Position numbers and translations under genes: made by a program. A stretch of DNA of 64,000 nucleotides from Polynucleobacter sp. JS-Safj-400b-B2 (lineage in GTDB: Bacteria; Pseudomonadota; Gammaproteobacteria; Burkholderiales; Burkholderiaceae), in assembly GCF_018881975.1 (NCBI RefSeq), contig NZ_JACVPJ010000007.1:1-64000 (forward strand). The letters are read 5' to 3'. The notes beneath the pieces were generated by a model that made no database searches, was not told the DNA's origin, and was given only the letters and a program-made list of their open reading frames with translations. Positions 1 through 8,437 of this stretch are shown in pieces. Numbering within the stretch: the first letter of the stretch is position 1; each line of letters begins with the position of its first letter.

Positions 1-1332
1 CCAGCGACGCTTCACAAAACCTAGAGGCGCCTTATTGGAGATTTTGCGTATGCTATCTCGATTTAATGTACGCATTAGGTCAATGCCTTTCATGACCTCT
101 TTAGCTGCCGGCGCCGCTTTAAACTGCAACACCTGCAAGAACTCAGGGGTATAGCGCCTTAACATGGCATAGCTATCGTTAACGCGGTGCAGAAAATCAA
201 AATCATCAGGTTGGGCCAGTTGCTGCGCTTCCTGCACGCTACACACAAAATCATCTCAATTGATGATTGATTCAATTGCTTTAAATGGATCTTGTTTCTG
301 CTCTCGGGCATCGACCAGGGCCTTGCCAATGCGACCATAAAGTTGAACCTTCTTATTTATTGCTCTACCTGATTCTTGAAACTGCTGGTGGTGCTTATTT
401 TTTGCCGCATTAAAAATACGTCCTAAGATCTTGTCATGCAAATCAATGATTTCATCAATCACGGTTGCCGTGCTTTCAATGGCGATAGCTACCAAGGTGG
501 CATAACGTCTGGCAGGTTCAAATTTTGCTAAATCGGCTGAACTCATTTGACCGCCTTCGCGCGCTATCTTGAGCAACCTATTTTGATGCACCTGCTTTTC
601 AATTCCCTCGGGAAGACCCAGAAACTGCCAGGCATGCAAGCGCTCAATATGCTATATCATCTGACGCGAATTGCTTCTTCCTGGCGATTGGCGCATCCAC
701 GTGAGCCAAGTGACAGTTGATTGGGTGCGACGCTCTAGAAGATGGTCAAGGCGTTCTTTGTGGGTAGCGGTGAGAGAGGAATGTAAGACCTTGAAAATTT
801 GACGATTAGCCTGCGTTAGGGCTTGAGCGCAGGCCCTCTCAATGACATCAATATTTGGAACAATAATGCTGTTATTTCTCAGGTGGGTTACTGCATATTC
901 TGCCAATACAATGCCTTTATCAGATTGACTGGCAAGATTTGTTAGCGCCAAGACTAACTGTCGGCGCTCACTGATCCCAAATGCCGCAATCTTCAAATAA
1001 GCTCTTAAGACAAGTAAATGTTCGCGCCTAGTTTCCGACCTTAAAGCGTAACCGTCCCATTGGTCTGGATCAATATTAAGTTGCTTGGCAACCCAAGTTA
1101 CCAATTCATTGGGGACTTGGGTGGGTGAATTTGGCAATAAACCCTGCCCAGGGTATAGCAATAAGCAAATTTGAATTGCCATTCCCAATCTATTTTGATC
1201 GCCACGTCTTTGATTCACCCAGGAAATATCTTTCTCACACAATGTGTAGCGCTCAATTAGGCCTTCCTTGTCAATGGGGATTGCTATTAACCCCTCTTTT
1301 TCTACTGCGGATAATATTGAGCGACGTGGCAT
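1..1332 (-). pseudogene. tnpA: Tn3-family transposase, disrupted and cut by window edge
   Basis: This is the N-terminal part of a Tn3-type DDE transposase, which would bind the transposon ends and carry out replicative transposition. The ATG at 1330-1332 opens the DUF4158-like N-terminal domain (MPRRSILSAVEKEG). The same frame runs to the window edge without a frameshift but is broken by two in-frame stops: TAG at 652-654 and TGA at 256-258. Downstream of each stop the reading continues with Tn3-like sequence, for example [12 protein letters not shown] and [17 protein letters not shown], then LRRYTPEFLQVLQFKAA near position 130. The C-terminal catalytic domain lies outside the window. Two independent nonsense mutations argue for an inactive gene. 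It is divergent from the recombinase at 1523, an arrangement known in Tn3 transposons that use a tyrosine recombinase for resolution. Confidence 0.85.
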
Positions 1333-1429
1333 CGAAGTTTTCCTTTAGAGAAATAGCCTGCTTTTATGCTTGCAATGAAACTACTTTTGCATATTAAGTT
1401 GAAAAATATTTAAAACTAATTCTATAATC

Positions 1430-1476
1430 GTTATTATGGACATAACTATAAAATAATCATAAACTCACTTTTATGA
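1430..1476. promoter_or_regulatory. Candidate recombination (resolution) site with two palindromes
   Basis: The AT-rich gap between the transposase pseudogene and the recombinase holds two inverted repeats. At 1430-1446, GTTAT and ATAAC arms (with TTATG/CATAA nested inside) flank a short centre. At 1457-1476, perfect 7-bp arms TCATAAA and TTTATGA flank the 6-bp spacer CTCACT. Short arms around a 6-8 bp core are the usual architecture of a tyrosine-recombinase crossover site, and in TnpI-type Tn3 elements the site lies between tnpA and the recombinase gene. Assigning a site function here is inference; the palindromes could instead be operators for the divergent promoters. Confidence 0.4.
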
Positions 1477-1522
1477 AAACATCTTTAACAACCATTCACC
1501 TCCTTTGGCAACCTTCGAATCT

Positions 1523-3232
1523 ATGACCGATTTCCCCAATGAACCGCAATTAGCTGCTTTGCGGGCATGGTACGCTGGTGTAAGCTCACGGGAAGCGGTA
1601 GAGCGCTATCTCCCAGAGCAAAAGCAAAGGGGGCAATCAGCCAGAGGGATGATTGGGCAAATCCGCGCGCAACTGATTGCCATCGCCAAAGAAAAACACC
1701 AGGCTGCTTTGCTGATAGTCATCGCCCATCCAGAAAAAGACAAGCGCAAGATGGCCGGTAAGGTGATAAATGCCATTGATCAGCTGAAGATTGCCGTAGT
1801 GCCGCAGCCCTTAATCAGTGATGCGATTGGGATGTGGTTTTCGCAGCGAATTGCCAGAACTCTCAAGGAGCATGGCATTGCTACCTTGGCGGATTTAACG
1901 GTGCGCATCCCAAGACGCAAACGCTGGTGGCTTGCGTTGCCAGGATTGGGCGCAGCCAGCGCTAAAAAGATTGAAGCTTTTTTTGCCAACCATCCCCAGC
2001 TCACCGCCAAGGCTAGAGCGCTAATCATACAAACTAGTCCAGAGATTGTTCCTTGGGAAAATCTACCGACCATGGTGTTGCCTGGCGACCTTAATGGTGC
2101 ACGCGGCACCTTTAGAGCGCCTCGTGCGCACTGCACTTTAGATGCCGGTAATGACTATGAAGCGGTGCAAGCTTGGTTGTCCTTACATGAAAACAAAGTC
2201 ACGCACGACTCGTACCGCAAGGAAGTAGAGCGCCTGATTCTGTGGTCTATTAAAGAACGGGGGCGGGCTTTATCGTCTTTGACCACGGAAGATGCCGTCG
2301 CTTATCGACAGTTCCTGCGCCATCCCTCGCCAAGATCACGCTGGATTGGTCCAGCGCGTCCCAGGTTGTCATCTGAATGGAAACCTTTTGTAGGCCCGCT
2401 ATCCCCTAGATCGGTTGCCTACGCTTTGACCGTGATTACCGGTTTATTTCGCTGGCTCATGGATAAGGGCTACATGCTATCAAACCCCTTTTCTGGAATC
2501 AAAGTCAAAGGTGCAAACAGAGCCAATGCCATGGAAATTAGCCACACTTTTACATCCGGGGAGTGGCAACTCATTCGCTCGATTGCCGATGGCTTGGAAT
2601 GGTCTTATGGTTGGCAAGAAAAAGCGGCTCAGAGATTGCGATTTATTTTGGATTTTTCTTATGCCACCGGATTGCGGGCCAGTGAATTGGTTGGCGCCAT
2701 ACTAGGCGCCATTGAAAAAGATAGTCGTGGAGATTATTGGCTCCATGTGATGGGTAAGGGTCAAAAGATCGGCAAGGTGGCACTGCCACCGATGGCTAAG
2801 TTAGCTCTAGAGCAATACTTGGTCGCTAGAGAATTGCCCACCACCCCGCGATATTGGAAAGCGGATGCGCCGCTCATTGGCTCGCTTCAAAAGAATCAAT
2901 CCAATACGAGTGAAAATAAAAATGAGGGTAAAGACCAGAGCAAACATGTCGCGGGGATTACTTCTGCACGCCTGCGCAAGCTCTTAGGGCGCTTTTTTGA
3001 AACCGTTGCCACTACTGTTGAAAGCGAGCAGCCCGCATTAGCAGCAAAGGTGCGTCTTGCCACCCCCCATTGGATGCGCCACACCCACGCCACCCACTCA
3101 TTAGCCAAAGGCGTCGATCTGACAACTGTGCGAGATAATCTGCGCCATGCCTCAATTGCCACTACCTCCATCTATCTACATGGAGATGATATTAAGCGGG
3201 CCAAGCAGATGCGGGAGGCTTTTAGGACTTAG
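1523..3232 (+). CDS. Tyrosine recombinase with long N-terminal domain (TnpI-like)
   Basis: Site-specific DNA recombinase of about 569 residues. The C-terminal third is a tyrosine recombinase catalytic domain. The first catalytic Arg is in TGLRASELVG, the His/Arg box is HWMRHTHATHSL, the second His is in NLRHASIATTS and the nucleophile Tyr follows in SIYLHGDD. The long N-terminal part resembles the DUF3701-type domain of phage-integrase-like proteins, with a helix-hairpin-helix-like LPGLGAASAKKIEAFF. I chose the ATG at 1523; a TTG at 1505 in the same frame is possible and neither has a clear ribosome binding site. It is divergent from a Tn3 transposase, so a role in cointegrate resolution is likely. 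The frame is intact while its transposase partner is broken. Confidence 0.8.
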   Translation: MTDFPNEPQLAALRAWYAGVSSREAVERYLPEQKQRGQSARGMIGQIRAQLIAIAKEKHQAALLIVIAHPEKDKRKMAGKVINAIDQLKIAVVPQPLISDAIGMWFSQRIARTLKEHGIATLADLTVRIPRRKRWWLALPGLGAASAKKIEAFFANHPQLTAKARALIIQTSPEIVPWENLPTMVLPGDLNGARGTFRAPRAHCTLDAGNDYEAVQAWLSLHENKVTHDSYRKEVERLILWSIKERGRALSSLTTEDAVAYRQFLRHPSPRSRWIGPARPRLSSEWKPFVGPLSPRSVAYALTVITGLFRWLMDKGYMLSNPFSGIKVKGANRANAMEISHTFTSGEWQLIRSIADGLEWSYGWQEKAAQRLRFILDFSYATGLRASELVGAILGAIEKDSRGDYWLHVMGKGQKIGKVALPPMAKLALEQYLVARELPTTPRYWKADAPLIGSLQKNQSNTSENKNEGKDQSKHVAGITSARLRKLLGRFFETVATTVESEQPALAAKVRLATPHWMRHTHATHSLAKGVDLTTVRDNLRHASIATTSIYLHGDDIKRAKQMREAFRT

Positions 3233-3330
3233 CCTGGATTAGGCGCTATGGGAAGCCAATTTAATCCTCAAGCCCCAATGTCATTACTGATAACATCAAA
3301 AACTCGATAAAATTGACTTTAAATAATGCA

Positions 3331-3729
3331 ATGAAGATGCTTAGCCACCCTAAACAATCCATGTCACATTACCGACAAGCCATGAAAGAGCGAAAGAAAA
3401 AAGAGATTACTTCTTTATTGGCCGTTGCTGGTCCCATGGAGGCAAAATCGATCATCGAGATGATTGAAGATATCAGTGAAGTCACCGCCCATCGCTATCT
3501 AGATGAGTTACTTGCTGCTGGTCATATCCGCAAGGTGCGGGCACAAGGCAAGCGAAAAAATATTCGTGCCTATGAGTTTTTAAGCGAGTATGGCGCAAAA
3601 ACAGATATGGTCAGTCGTGCGCTGTCCCATCCACTGCATCAACTTACCCTGTCTTTTGCCAGAAAAGATAAGTCACCCCCAAGAAATCGCTCAATAAGGG
3701 TGGATGCTGACAAATCTCATGAGCCATGA
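3331..3729 (+). CDS. Small winged-helix DNA-binding protein
   Basis: A basic protein of about 132 residues with a central winged-helix-like segment: a helix region (ITSLLAVAGPMEAKSII), a probable recognition helix (SEVTAHRYLDELLAAGHI) and a wing (RKVRAQGKRKNIRAYEF). It probably binds DNA and may regulate the neighbouring element genes. The start is uncertain: ATGs at 3331, 3337 and 3361 are in frame, a TTG at 3313 is also possible, and no strong ribosome binding site is visible. It lies 98 bp downstream of the recombinase on the same strand. I do not recognise a specific family. Confidence 0.6.
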   Translation: MKMLSHPKQSMSHYRQAMKERKKKEITSLLAVAGPMEAKSIIEMIEDISEVTAHRYLDELLAAGHIRKVRAQGKRKNIRAYEFLSEYGAKTDMVSRALSHPLHQLTLSFARKDKSPPRNRSIRVDADKSHEP

Positions 3730-3757
3730 TTAGCATCATGAAAATCAAATCCCGCAT

Positions 3758-4088
3758 ATGAAAATCGATATTGATCAACTTTCCGAAATTGAGCTTACTC
3801 ATCTAAACCGGCGCATTGTGCAACGTTTGCAGTTTTTACAAAAGGTGCGAACCCATCACACATGCTGCAATTTTCGATCGGGCAATCCGTTTCATTTGAG
3901 CCTTCTGGCTATCCTAGGCTCTTTGGCATCATCGCTAAATACAATCAAAAACAATTACCGTAATTACCCAAGATGGACAGCATTGGAATGTTTCTCCTGC
4001 CTTGCTGCGAGAGGTCAAAGACTGCGACGCTCATGGCAATGACCATCGTCATGGCGCTGCTGTCGACAGAAAGCGTTTACCAAGGTAG
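3758..4088 (+). pseudogene. Small conserved protein broken by two frameshifts
   Basis: Reading from the ATG at 3758 gives a plausible N-terminus (IDQLSEIELTHLNRRIVQRL) up to about 3860. There the coherent protein moves to another frame (MLQFSIGQSVSFEPSGYP, then GIIAKYNQK), and near 3957 it moves again (VITQDGQHWNVSPALLREV) to end at TAG 4086-4088. The three pieces join into one sensible chain of roughly 110 residues that resembles a family of small proteins I recall from mobile elements. Each single frame is truncated or low-complexity. Function unknown; the copy is decayed, like the transposase to its left. Sequencing error is an alternative explanation for the shifts. Confidence 0.6.
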
Positions 4089-4146
4089 GTAATTCTGAGT
4101 CCATTTAAAATTTACCGAACCATATTTATCCGACTGGAAAACTTGC

Positions 4147-5535
4147 ATGCCTATTCCTAAAAATGCCTTATGTCCTTGTGGCAGTGGTAAACAATATGAG
4201 TACTGCTGCTCGACTGCTTTGAATCTTTTGATGACCCAATCGCACCCCAAGAATCATGAGGGCGCAGCGTCCAAAGCACTTGCCTGGTTATTTGATCGTC
4301 ACCGCAAAGGGATGCGAGTTGCGCGCGAAAAATTGCTAAGTGAAGTCCTCGCTCCCGAAGAAATCAAAGCCCTCGATAAATTACATGCCGATACCTACAC
4401 TGGCGTTGATATTAATTTAACTGAGTGGCTGTTGGCGCAAGGCAGTATTTTAGTCAAAGGCTCTTTACGCAATATTGCTGATCATGTCCTGGGCGAAGGT
4501 GGCCCCACGCTTACCCTGGGGCAGCGAGCCTGGATTGCACAGCTCTCTAGGCAGCCGCTACGCTTATACGATGTGACCGATGTTGTTCCGGGAGCGCAAG
4601 CAACACTGTGTGATGCAGTCGATTTGCAAGCGCCCCCAATCGTAGTGCGCGAACGCTCGGGGACACGTAACCTTGAGCCAGGCATGCGCCTGGGATGTCG
4701 CGTCATGACCGTGCAAGATCATTTCGAATTATCGGGCTGCGCCTATCCCTTCTCGAGAATAGTGGGTCATATGGTTACACAGGTCTATGAAACCTATCTT
4801 GAGGAATTTAGCAAAGATCGCAAAAAAGCCAAACAAGAAGAGCTCAGCCTCATTATTCTGTCTCAGTGGCTCAAACAATTTGTAGCGCCTTTGCCAATGC
4901 CACAAATGATCGATGCCTTTAGTGGCGATCCGATGTTATTTATTACAGATCACTACTTGGTTCACAGTTGGAAGTTGCTCGCGCAGCGCCTAGAAAACGA
5001 ATTGGATGTTGAAGGCAATATCACGGATGGCTGGGCTCGCCATCTTGAATGCACTGACGGGCAAATACGTCCGACTGTCAGTATTGAGCCTGATACTACA
5101 AGCAATCAAGTCGCTGTTTTTAATAAAACGCAGCGCTATGCCGATCAAGGCCGTATTTGGTTTGATGCGCTAGCAGGCGATGCAGTCAAGTTTCAAACAC
5201 GCGAAATGATCGACCAAGCGACCCCTATTTCAAAGCAAAAGCCCAGCGCAGCCAAAAAGAAATCTCCAAGCATCCAAGACGACATCAGCTCAGTCGAAAT
5301 TACCAAGGTAATTGAATCAGCGTTGCATCGGATGTATGCCAACTGGGCAGATGAGCCTATCCCCATACTTGAGAATCAAACTCCAAGGCAAGCCATGACG
5401 ACCCCTGCAGGGCTAGAGCGCGTTAAAGGTTTAATTCGAAGTTATGAAGCTTCAGAGCAATTATCGGCAAAAGAGCAACAACGCGAACCAGTTTCATATG
5501 ACTTTTTGTGGGAGGCATTAGGCCTTACGTATTGA
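4147..5535 (+). CDS. SEC-C motif protein
   Basis: A 462-residue cytoplasmic protein starting with a SEC-C zinc-binding motif: the N-terminus MPIPKNALCPCGSGK followed by YEYCC supplies the CxCx8CC ligands. In other proteins this motif binds zinc and docks to partners such as SecB or the ribosome. The remaining 430 residues show no motif I recognise. They include a Lys-rich linker around residues 360-380 and end in a helical region. It probably belongs to the passenger block of the Tn3-like element, following the winged-helix gene and the frameshifted gene on the same strand. Mobile elements often carry SEC-C proteins of unknown role. The start is the ATG at 4147, which begins directly with the motif. 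Confidence 0.7.
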   Translation: MPIPKNALCPCGSGKQYEYCCSTALNLLMTQSHPKNHEGAASKALAWLFDRHRKGMRVAREKLLSEVLAPEEIKALDKLHADTYTGVDINLTEWLLAQGSILVKGSLRNIADHVLGEGGPTLTLGQRAWIAQLSRQPLRLYDVTDVVPGAQATLCDAVDLQAPPIVVRERSGTRNLEPGMRLGCRVMTVQDHFELSGCAYPFSRIVGHMVTQVYETYLEEFSKDRKKAKQEELSLIILSQWLKQFVAPLPMPQMIDAFSGDPMLFITDHYLVHSWKLLAQRLENELDVEGNITDGWARHLECTDGQIRPTVSIEPDTTSNQVAVFNKTQRYADQGRIWFDALAGDAVKFQTREMIDQATPISKQKPSAAKKKSPSIQDDISSVEITKVIESALHRMYANWADEPIPILENQTPRQAMTTPAGLERVKGLIRSYEASEQLSAKEQQREPVSYDFLWEALGLTY

Positions 5536-5644
5536 TTTGTCGCCCTTTAGTGTTGCTATGGGACTACTCCATCTTTCAGTTGCTCAAACGAATATTTGGG
5601 TTGGACAAATTCCGCTGGTTTAGGCTTAGAATCCCAATAGAGCC

Positions 5645-5969
5645 TCAAAGGACCGCTTCTAAGCCTTTACGCTCTAGTAGGCTAAGTAACTTTAGCGATG
5701 GTCCACTAGGATGCTTGTCCCCAACCTCCCATTTGCGCACCGTTGATAAGCTTGTATTGAGCACGGCTGCCAGAACAGCTTGACTCAATTGAAGGTGATC
5801 GCGCAGGGCTCGAATCTTTCCGCTGTCATATTCTGGAATTGGATCAAGACATAGAGCGTCGAACTTATTCATCTTTCGCTTATCAATAAATCCCAGGCGA
5901 TGTAGATCACTGGCTGTTTCATGAACAGCTTCAAATATTAGGCTTTTAGCCTTGGTTTTAATTGCCATT
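5645..5969 (-). CDS. HigA-like antitoxin, XRE-type HTH
   Basis: Antitoxin and autorepressor of a type II pair. The C-terminal half is an XRE helix-turn-helix: IRALRDHLQLSQAVLAAVL followed by SLSTVRKWEVGDKHPSG. The N-terminal half is helical. The chosen start ATG at 5967-5969 is preceded by AGGAG seven bases upstream, so the upstream extension of the frame is probably untranslated. It overlaps the 3' end of the toxin gene by 12 bp, giving toxin-first order as in HigBA systems. Repression probably acts through the palindrome at 6344-6362. The family resembles NadS/HigA regulators. Confidence 0.8.
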
Positions 5970-6335
5970 GCAAATCTCCTGTAATGAACCATCTTCAACC
6001 GCTGCATTGAGTTGCTGCCCCGTTCTGGCTAACAGCTGTGTTGCGATATCCTTTAACGCTTCTAACTCATCGTCTGCAATATTGGCCCGATCACTTTTCT
6101 CGAACCCGTAGACGAAAAACCATCTATTGCCTTTATTGGTCGCAACTAATGTTCGAGCGCCACCACGTTTGCCTCTACCGGCAAGACCAATGCGCTTTTT
6201 AACGACTCCGTTACCAAGATCGACATCAATTAGGCCATGCGACATCTCTGCCACAGCCTGACATAACGCGCTCTCAGTTAAATTTGTCTTGCGCAACCAC
6301 CGACTAAAGTAACGGGTTTTAAATACTCGCTTCAT
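5958..6335 (-). CDS. RelE/HigB-type toxin
   Basis: Probable mRNA interferase of 125 residues. It resembles the DUF1044/HigB2 branch of the RelE superfamily: an N-terminal FKTRYFSRWLRKTNLTESAL helix region, a basic beta-strand segment (KKRIGLAGRGKRGGARTLVA) and an aromatic strand (NRWFFVYGFEKSDRANI). Such toxins cut mRNA on the ribosome and are neutralised by the cognate HTH antitoxin encoded just downstream. Toxin-first order and a 12-bp overlap fit a HigBA-type operon. The start ATG at 6333-6335 lies a few bases from the operator palindrome. Confidence 0.8.
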   Translation of the reverse strand: MKRVFKTRYFSRWLRKTNLTESALCQAVAEMSHGLIDVDLGNGVVKKRIGLAGRGKRGGARTLVATNKGNRWFFVYGFEKSDRANIADDELEALKDIATQLLARTGQQLNAAVEDGSLQEICNGN

Positions 6336-6343
6336 TTGTTTAT

Positions 6344-6362
6344 TATGCCACTAAGTGGCATA
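6344..6362. promoter_or_regulatory. Operator palindrome of the HigBA-like operon
   Basis: A perfect inverted repeat with 9-bp arms, TATGCCACT and AGTGGCATA, around a single central base, directly upstream of the toxin start codon. The position and symmetry are those expected for the autoregulatory operator bound by the HTH antitoxin. Binding is inferred. Confidence 0.6.
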
Positions 6363-6393
6363 TATTGTCTAGCCGTTGTTTAGAGGGGATTTG

Positions 6394-7017
6394 CTAAAAG
6401 GGTCTTAACGTACGATTTGTTCCGTTTTCTGTGGCGACCCCACCTTGAACAGTAATGAGGCCCTCACCTAGCAATTTTTTTGATTGGCTGTCTGTAATCT
6501 TACTTTCCACTAAAAGCGCTGGCGTTTTTGAGTTCACACCACCTGCATAAGCGGCTGCGTTCATAGCTAAACCAATTGGAGTGAAATTCCAGGGCTGCAA
6601 GCTGTCTGCAGAGCTTTCAGCACCAGTAATGCCAACCGATACGCGTGCAACTCCAGGGCCGGGCTGAGTCACGATTCTGATGGTTCCACGTGCATTGACT
6701 GCCTCAACCATGGATGCCTGTAACGCAGCTTTCGCCTTATTAATCACGTCGATACTCACATCTTTAGTTGCACTTTGATTGAGATAAATCGGATCAAGAA
6801 TGACAGATGTATAAGCGCCAGGATTTACGCCAGAGATGCGATATCTCCAAATACGGACATCCTTATCATTGGTTGCCATTGGAACCAAAAGATTGTAGTC
6901 AGGCAAGAATCCCGATCTAGGCATAGATTCTGTTGCTAATTTTGGCGCATTGCTACACGCTACCAAAGTAATTGCGGCAACTAAAGAGGCCAGCAATAAG
7001 TTCATTTTTTTCATCAT
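6394..7017 (-). CDS. DUF3313-like lipoprotein
   Basis: Predicted lipoprotein of 207 residues. The signal sequence MMKKMNLLLASLVAAITL ends in a lipobox (LVACS), so the mature protein begins at Cys about residue 21 and is membrane-anchored. The body resembles DUF3313 (RSGFLPDYNLLVP near residue 34, then a domain with alternating strands and helices). The function of the family is not known to me. It is monocistronic in appearance, with the small lipoprotein at 7086 upstream on the same strand. It precedes the island array and is probably ordinary chromosome. Confidence 0.7.
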   Translation of the reverse strand: MMKKMNLLLASLVAAITLVACSNAPKLATESMPRSGFLPDYNLLVPMATNDKDVRIWRYRISGVNPGAYTSVILDPIYLNQSATKDVSIDVINKAKAALQASMVEAVNARGTIRIVTQPGPGVARVSVGITGAESSADSLQPWNFTPIGLAMNAAAYAGGVNSKTPALLVESKITDSQSKKLLGEGLITVQGGVATENGTNRTLRPF

Positions 7018-7085
7018 CAGTCCGAGTGTTTGGTTGTAATAGTTATAAGACTAAATGTATTAGAGATCATCATACCCACATCTGA

Positions 7086-7481
7086 TTAATCTGGTGCCGG
7101 GCACGGTAATGTTCCGCCAGTCTTTTTATGGATTTGAGGCTTGCAATCAGCCTGCGATGGAGTCGATTTAGCTGCACTGGTTGCTGCTGGTATTGCAGTA
7201 TTTGATGTGGAAGTAACGACAGATGTTGCGCCCACAGCAACAGGAGCAGCAGAAGAAGTATTTATTGTTGGAGTAGGCTTAGCCGGCGCAAGGCCTACTT
7301 CTCTGTAAAACGCTTTATCTGAACCAGGACATGGCATTAAAGTGCCAGTTTTTGGGTTCACAACATCTTTACATTGGGGGTTGGCCTCAAGACGGGCCTC
7401 TAATTTGGCAACCGAGCAGGCAGAAGATAGAAATAGAGTGCCAAGCACTAGGAAAGCAATATTAATTAATCTGATATTCAT
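7086..7481 (-). CDS. Small lipoprotein with duplicated Cys/Lys-Thr-Gly motif
   Basis: A 131-residue predicted lipoprotein: signal peptide MNIRLINIAFLVLGTLFL with lipobox LSSAC. The mature part has the same motif at both ends of a Ala/Ser/Thr-rich linker: CKDVVNPKTGTLMPCPG near residue 38 and CKPQIHKKTGGTLPCPA near the C-terminus. Each copy has two Cys separated by KTG and ends in PCP, suggesting two small disulfide-bonded loops. I do not recognise the family. It lies between the DUF3313-like lipoprotein gene and the first tRNA-Arg fragment. Confidence 0.6.
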   Translation of the reverse strand: MNIRLINIAFLVLGTLFLSSACSVAKLEARLEANPQCKDVVNPKTGTLMPCPGSDKAFYREVGLAPAKPTPTINTSSAAPVAVGATSVVTSTSNTAIPAATSAAKSTPSQADCKPQIHKKTGGTLPCPAPD

Positions 7482-7562
7482 TGGATCATTCTAAGGCAAA
7501 GAAGTAGATGAAAATAAGTATGCAGCTATAAATTGGGGCGCACCAAAGAGAAAGACTTTGGC

Positions 7563-7600
7563 CTGCCCAGCACGATTCGAACGTGCGACCTACGCCTTAG
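7563..7600 (-). repeat. tRNA-Arg 3' fragment, attachment core copy 1
   Basis: Identical to the 3' part of the intact tRNA-Arg gene at 46255-46331, from the acceptor stem through the T-arm to the anticodon stem, and in the same orientation. A copy of the terminal CCA precedes it at 7559-7561. Identity stops at CTTAG, inside the anticodon region. Partial tRNA copies of this kind mark attachment-site crossovers of integrative elements. This is the leftmost boundary of the array. Confidence 0.85.
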
Positions 7601-7977
7601 CTAAAAGTAGTACGTAAGGTCTCAACAAATATATCCGCCTGATTAACTGCCCAAGCGGCATCTTCTTCTGAAACAGCATCACCTTTGTAATCCGCCATTA
7701 AACGAAGATCCTCAACCTTGTTAAGGGACTTGCCAAGCTCTAAAGAAACTTGATCAGATTTAACAAGCTCAAGACTGAATTTTGATATGAGGCCACTATG
7801 GGTCTTTGTATTAACTGTTGACTCATCGATACCAGATGCCAAAAGAGCTGCCCTAGCAGCATCAAACATAGCGTAATAAGCACGGTTACAAGCACCATCA
7901 ACATCCCCAGCATTTAACAAAATTCGAGCTGAAGCTGCTGCAGTTTGAGCTTTAGCAAACAGTTCTTTTGCTTTCAA
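7597..7977 (-). CDS. HEPN-domain toxin-like protein
   Basis: A 126-residue all-helical HEPN protein (PF05168-like), with the characteristic CNRAYYAMFDAARAALLA segment at about residues 31-48. HEPN proteins paired with MNT nucleotidyltransferases act as toxins, often RNases, or as abortive-infection effectors. The gene follows the MNT gene with an ATGA overlap (7974-7977), so they are translationally coupled. Its stop codon TAA (complement of 7597-7599) lies inside the tRNA-Arg fragment, so the attachment core supplies the end of the protein. The pair is the only content between cores 1 and 2. Confidence 0.8.
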   Translation of the reverse strand: MKAKELFAKAQTAAASARILLNAGDVDGACNRAYYAMFDAARAALLASGIDESTVNTKTHSGLISKFSLELVKSDQVSLELGKSLNKVEDLRLMADYKGDAVSEEDAAWAVNQADIFVETLRTTFS

Positions 7978-8318
7978 AGAACAATGCCTTCATTTTGAAT
8001 ATTTCTTAAAAGACTGGGGTTGGAATAATTCTCTGGGTGATCCCACTCTTCCTGCCAAATAGGCAAAGGTTGAATGCGAATGCCGGAATCCAACAGAACG
8101 TCATAGGCCAAATCATCCATCGCAAATTTAGTAGCCATAAAGCGGCTCGGTTTGCCTCGCAATAAAATAGCAATATCTGCATCACTCTCGCTTTGGTGTG
8201 TATTGCGGGCACGACTACCAAACAGGAAGGCCTTACTTACATCATATTGACGCGCAATTTTCTCCATAAATGCATGAGCTGCATTTTGGGTGGCTATGTC
8301 AATCATGGCTGAATTCAT
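7974..8318 (-). CDS. MNT-domain nucleotidyltransferase antitoxin-like protein
   Basis: A 114-residue minimal nucleotidyltransferase. The signature FLFGSRARNTHQSESDADI holds the GSxRAR motif and the metal-binding Asp pair of the polymerase-beta fold. MNT partners of HEPN toxins can neutralise them by AMPylation. It is the first gene of the two-gene operon and overlaps the HEPN gene by 4 bp. A perfect palindrome 26 bp upstream of the start (8344-8362) is a likely operator. The C-terminal tail (WDHPENYSNPSLLRNIQNEG) resembles other stand-alone MNT proteins. Confidence 0.8.
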   Translation of the reverse strand: MNSAMIDIATQNAAHAFMEKIARQYDVSKAFLFGSRARNTHQSESDADIAILLRGKPSRFMATKFAMDDLAYDVLLDSGIRIQPLPIWQEEWDHPENYSNPSLLRNIQNEGIVL

Positions 8319-8343
8319 ATGACGTAATTATGCTAAGAAATAG

Positions 8344-8362
8344 GTATCTGAGCAACAGATAC
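8344..8362. promoter_or_regulatory. Operator palindrome upstream of MNT/HEPN operon
   Basis: A perfect inverted repeat with 7-bp arms, GTATCTG and CAGATAC, around AGCAA, 26 bp upstream of the MNT start codon. The position fits autoregulation of a toxin-antitoxin operon. It is unrelated in sequence to the T and U palindromes of the elements. Confidence 0.45.
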
Positions 8363-8396
8363 ACAGTAAATAGTGGTACTAGTTGAAGTTTTTCGC

Positions 8397-8437
8397 CTGC
8401 CCAGCACGATTCGAACGTGCGACCTACGCCTTAGAAG
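8397..8437 (-). repeat. tRNA-Arg 3' fragment, attachment core copy 2 (left end of element 1)
   Basis: This 41-bp copy of the tRNA-Arg 3' part extends to TTAGAAG, three bases further into the anticodon loop than copies 1 and 3, and matches copy 4 in extent. It separates the first HEPN/MNT cassette from the B-type end of element 1. Confidence 0.85.

Noticed and set aside
5536-5644. Right inverted end of the Tn3-like element after the SEC-C gene
   Set aside because: I looked for a Tn3-type GGGG-starting terminal repeat between 5535 and 5645 and saw none; the left end is outside the window, so no comparison is possible.
5508-5783. Plus-strand frame after the SEC-C gene
   Set aside because: It overlaps the HigA-like antitoxin antisense and has no protein-like features.
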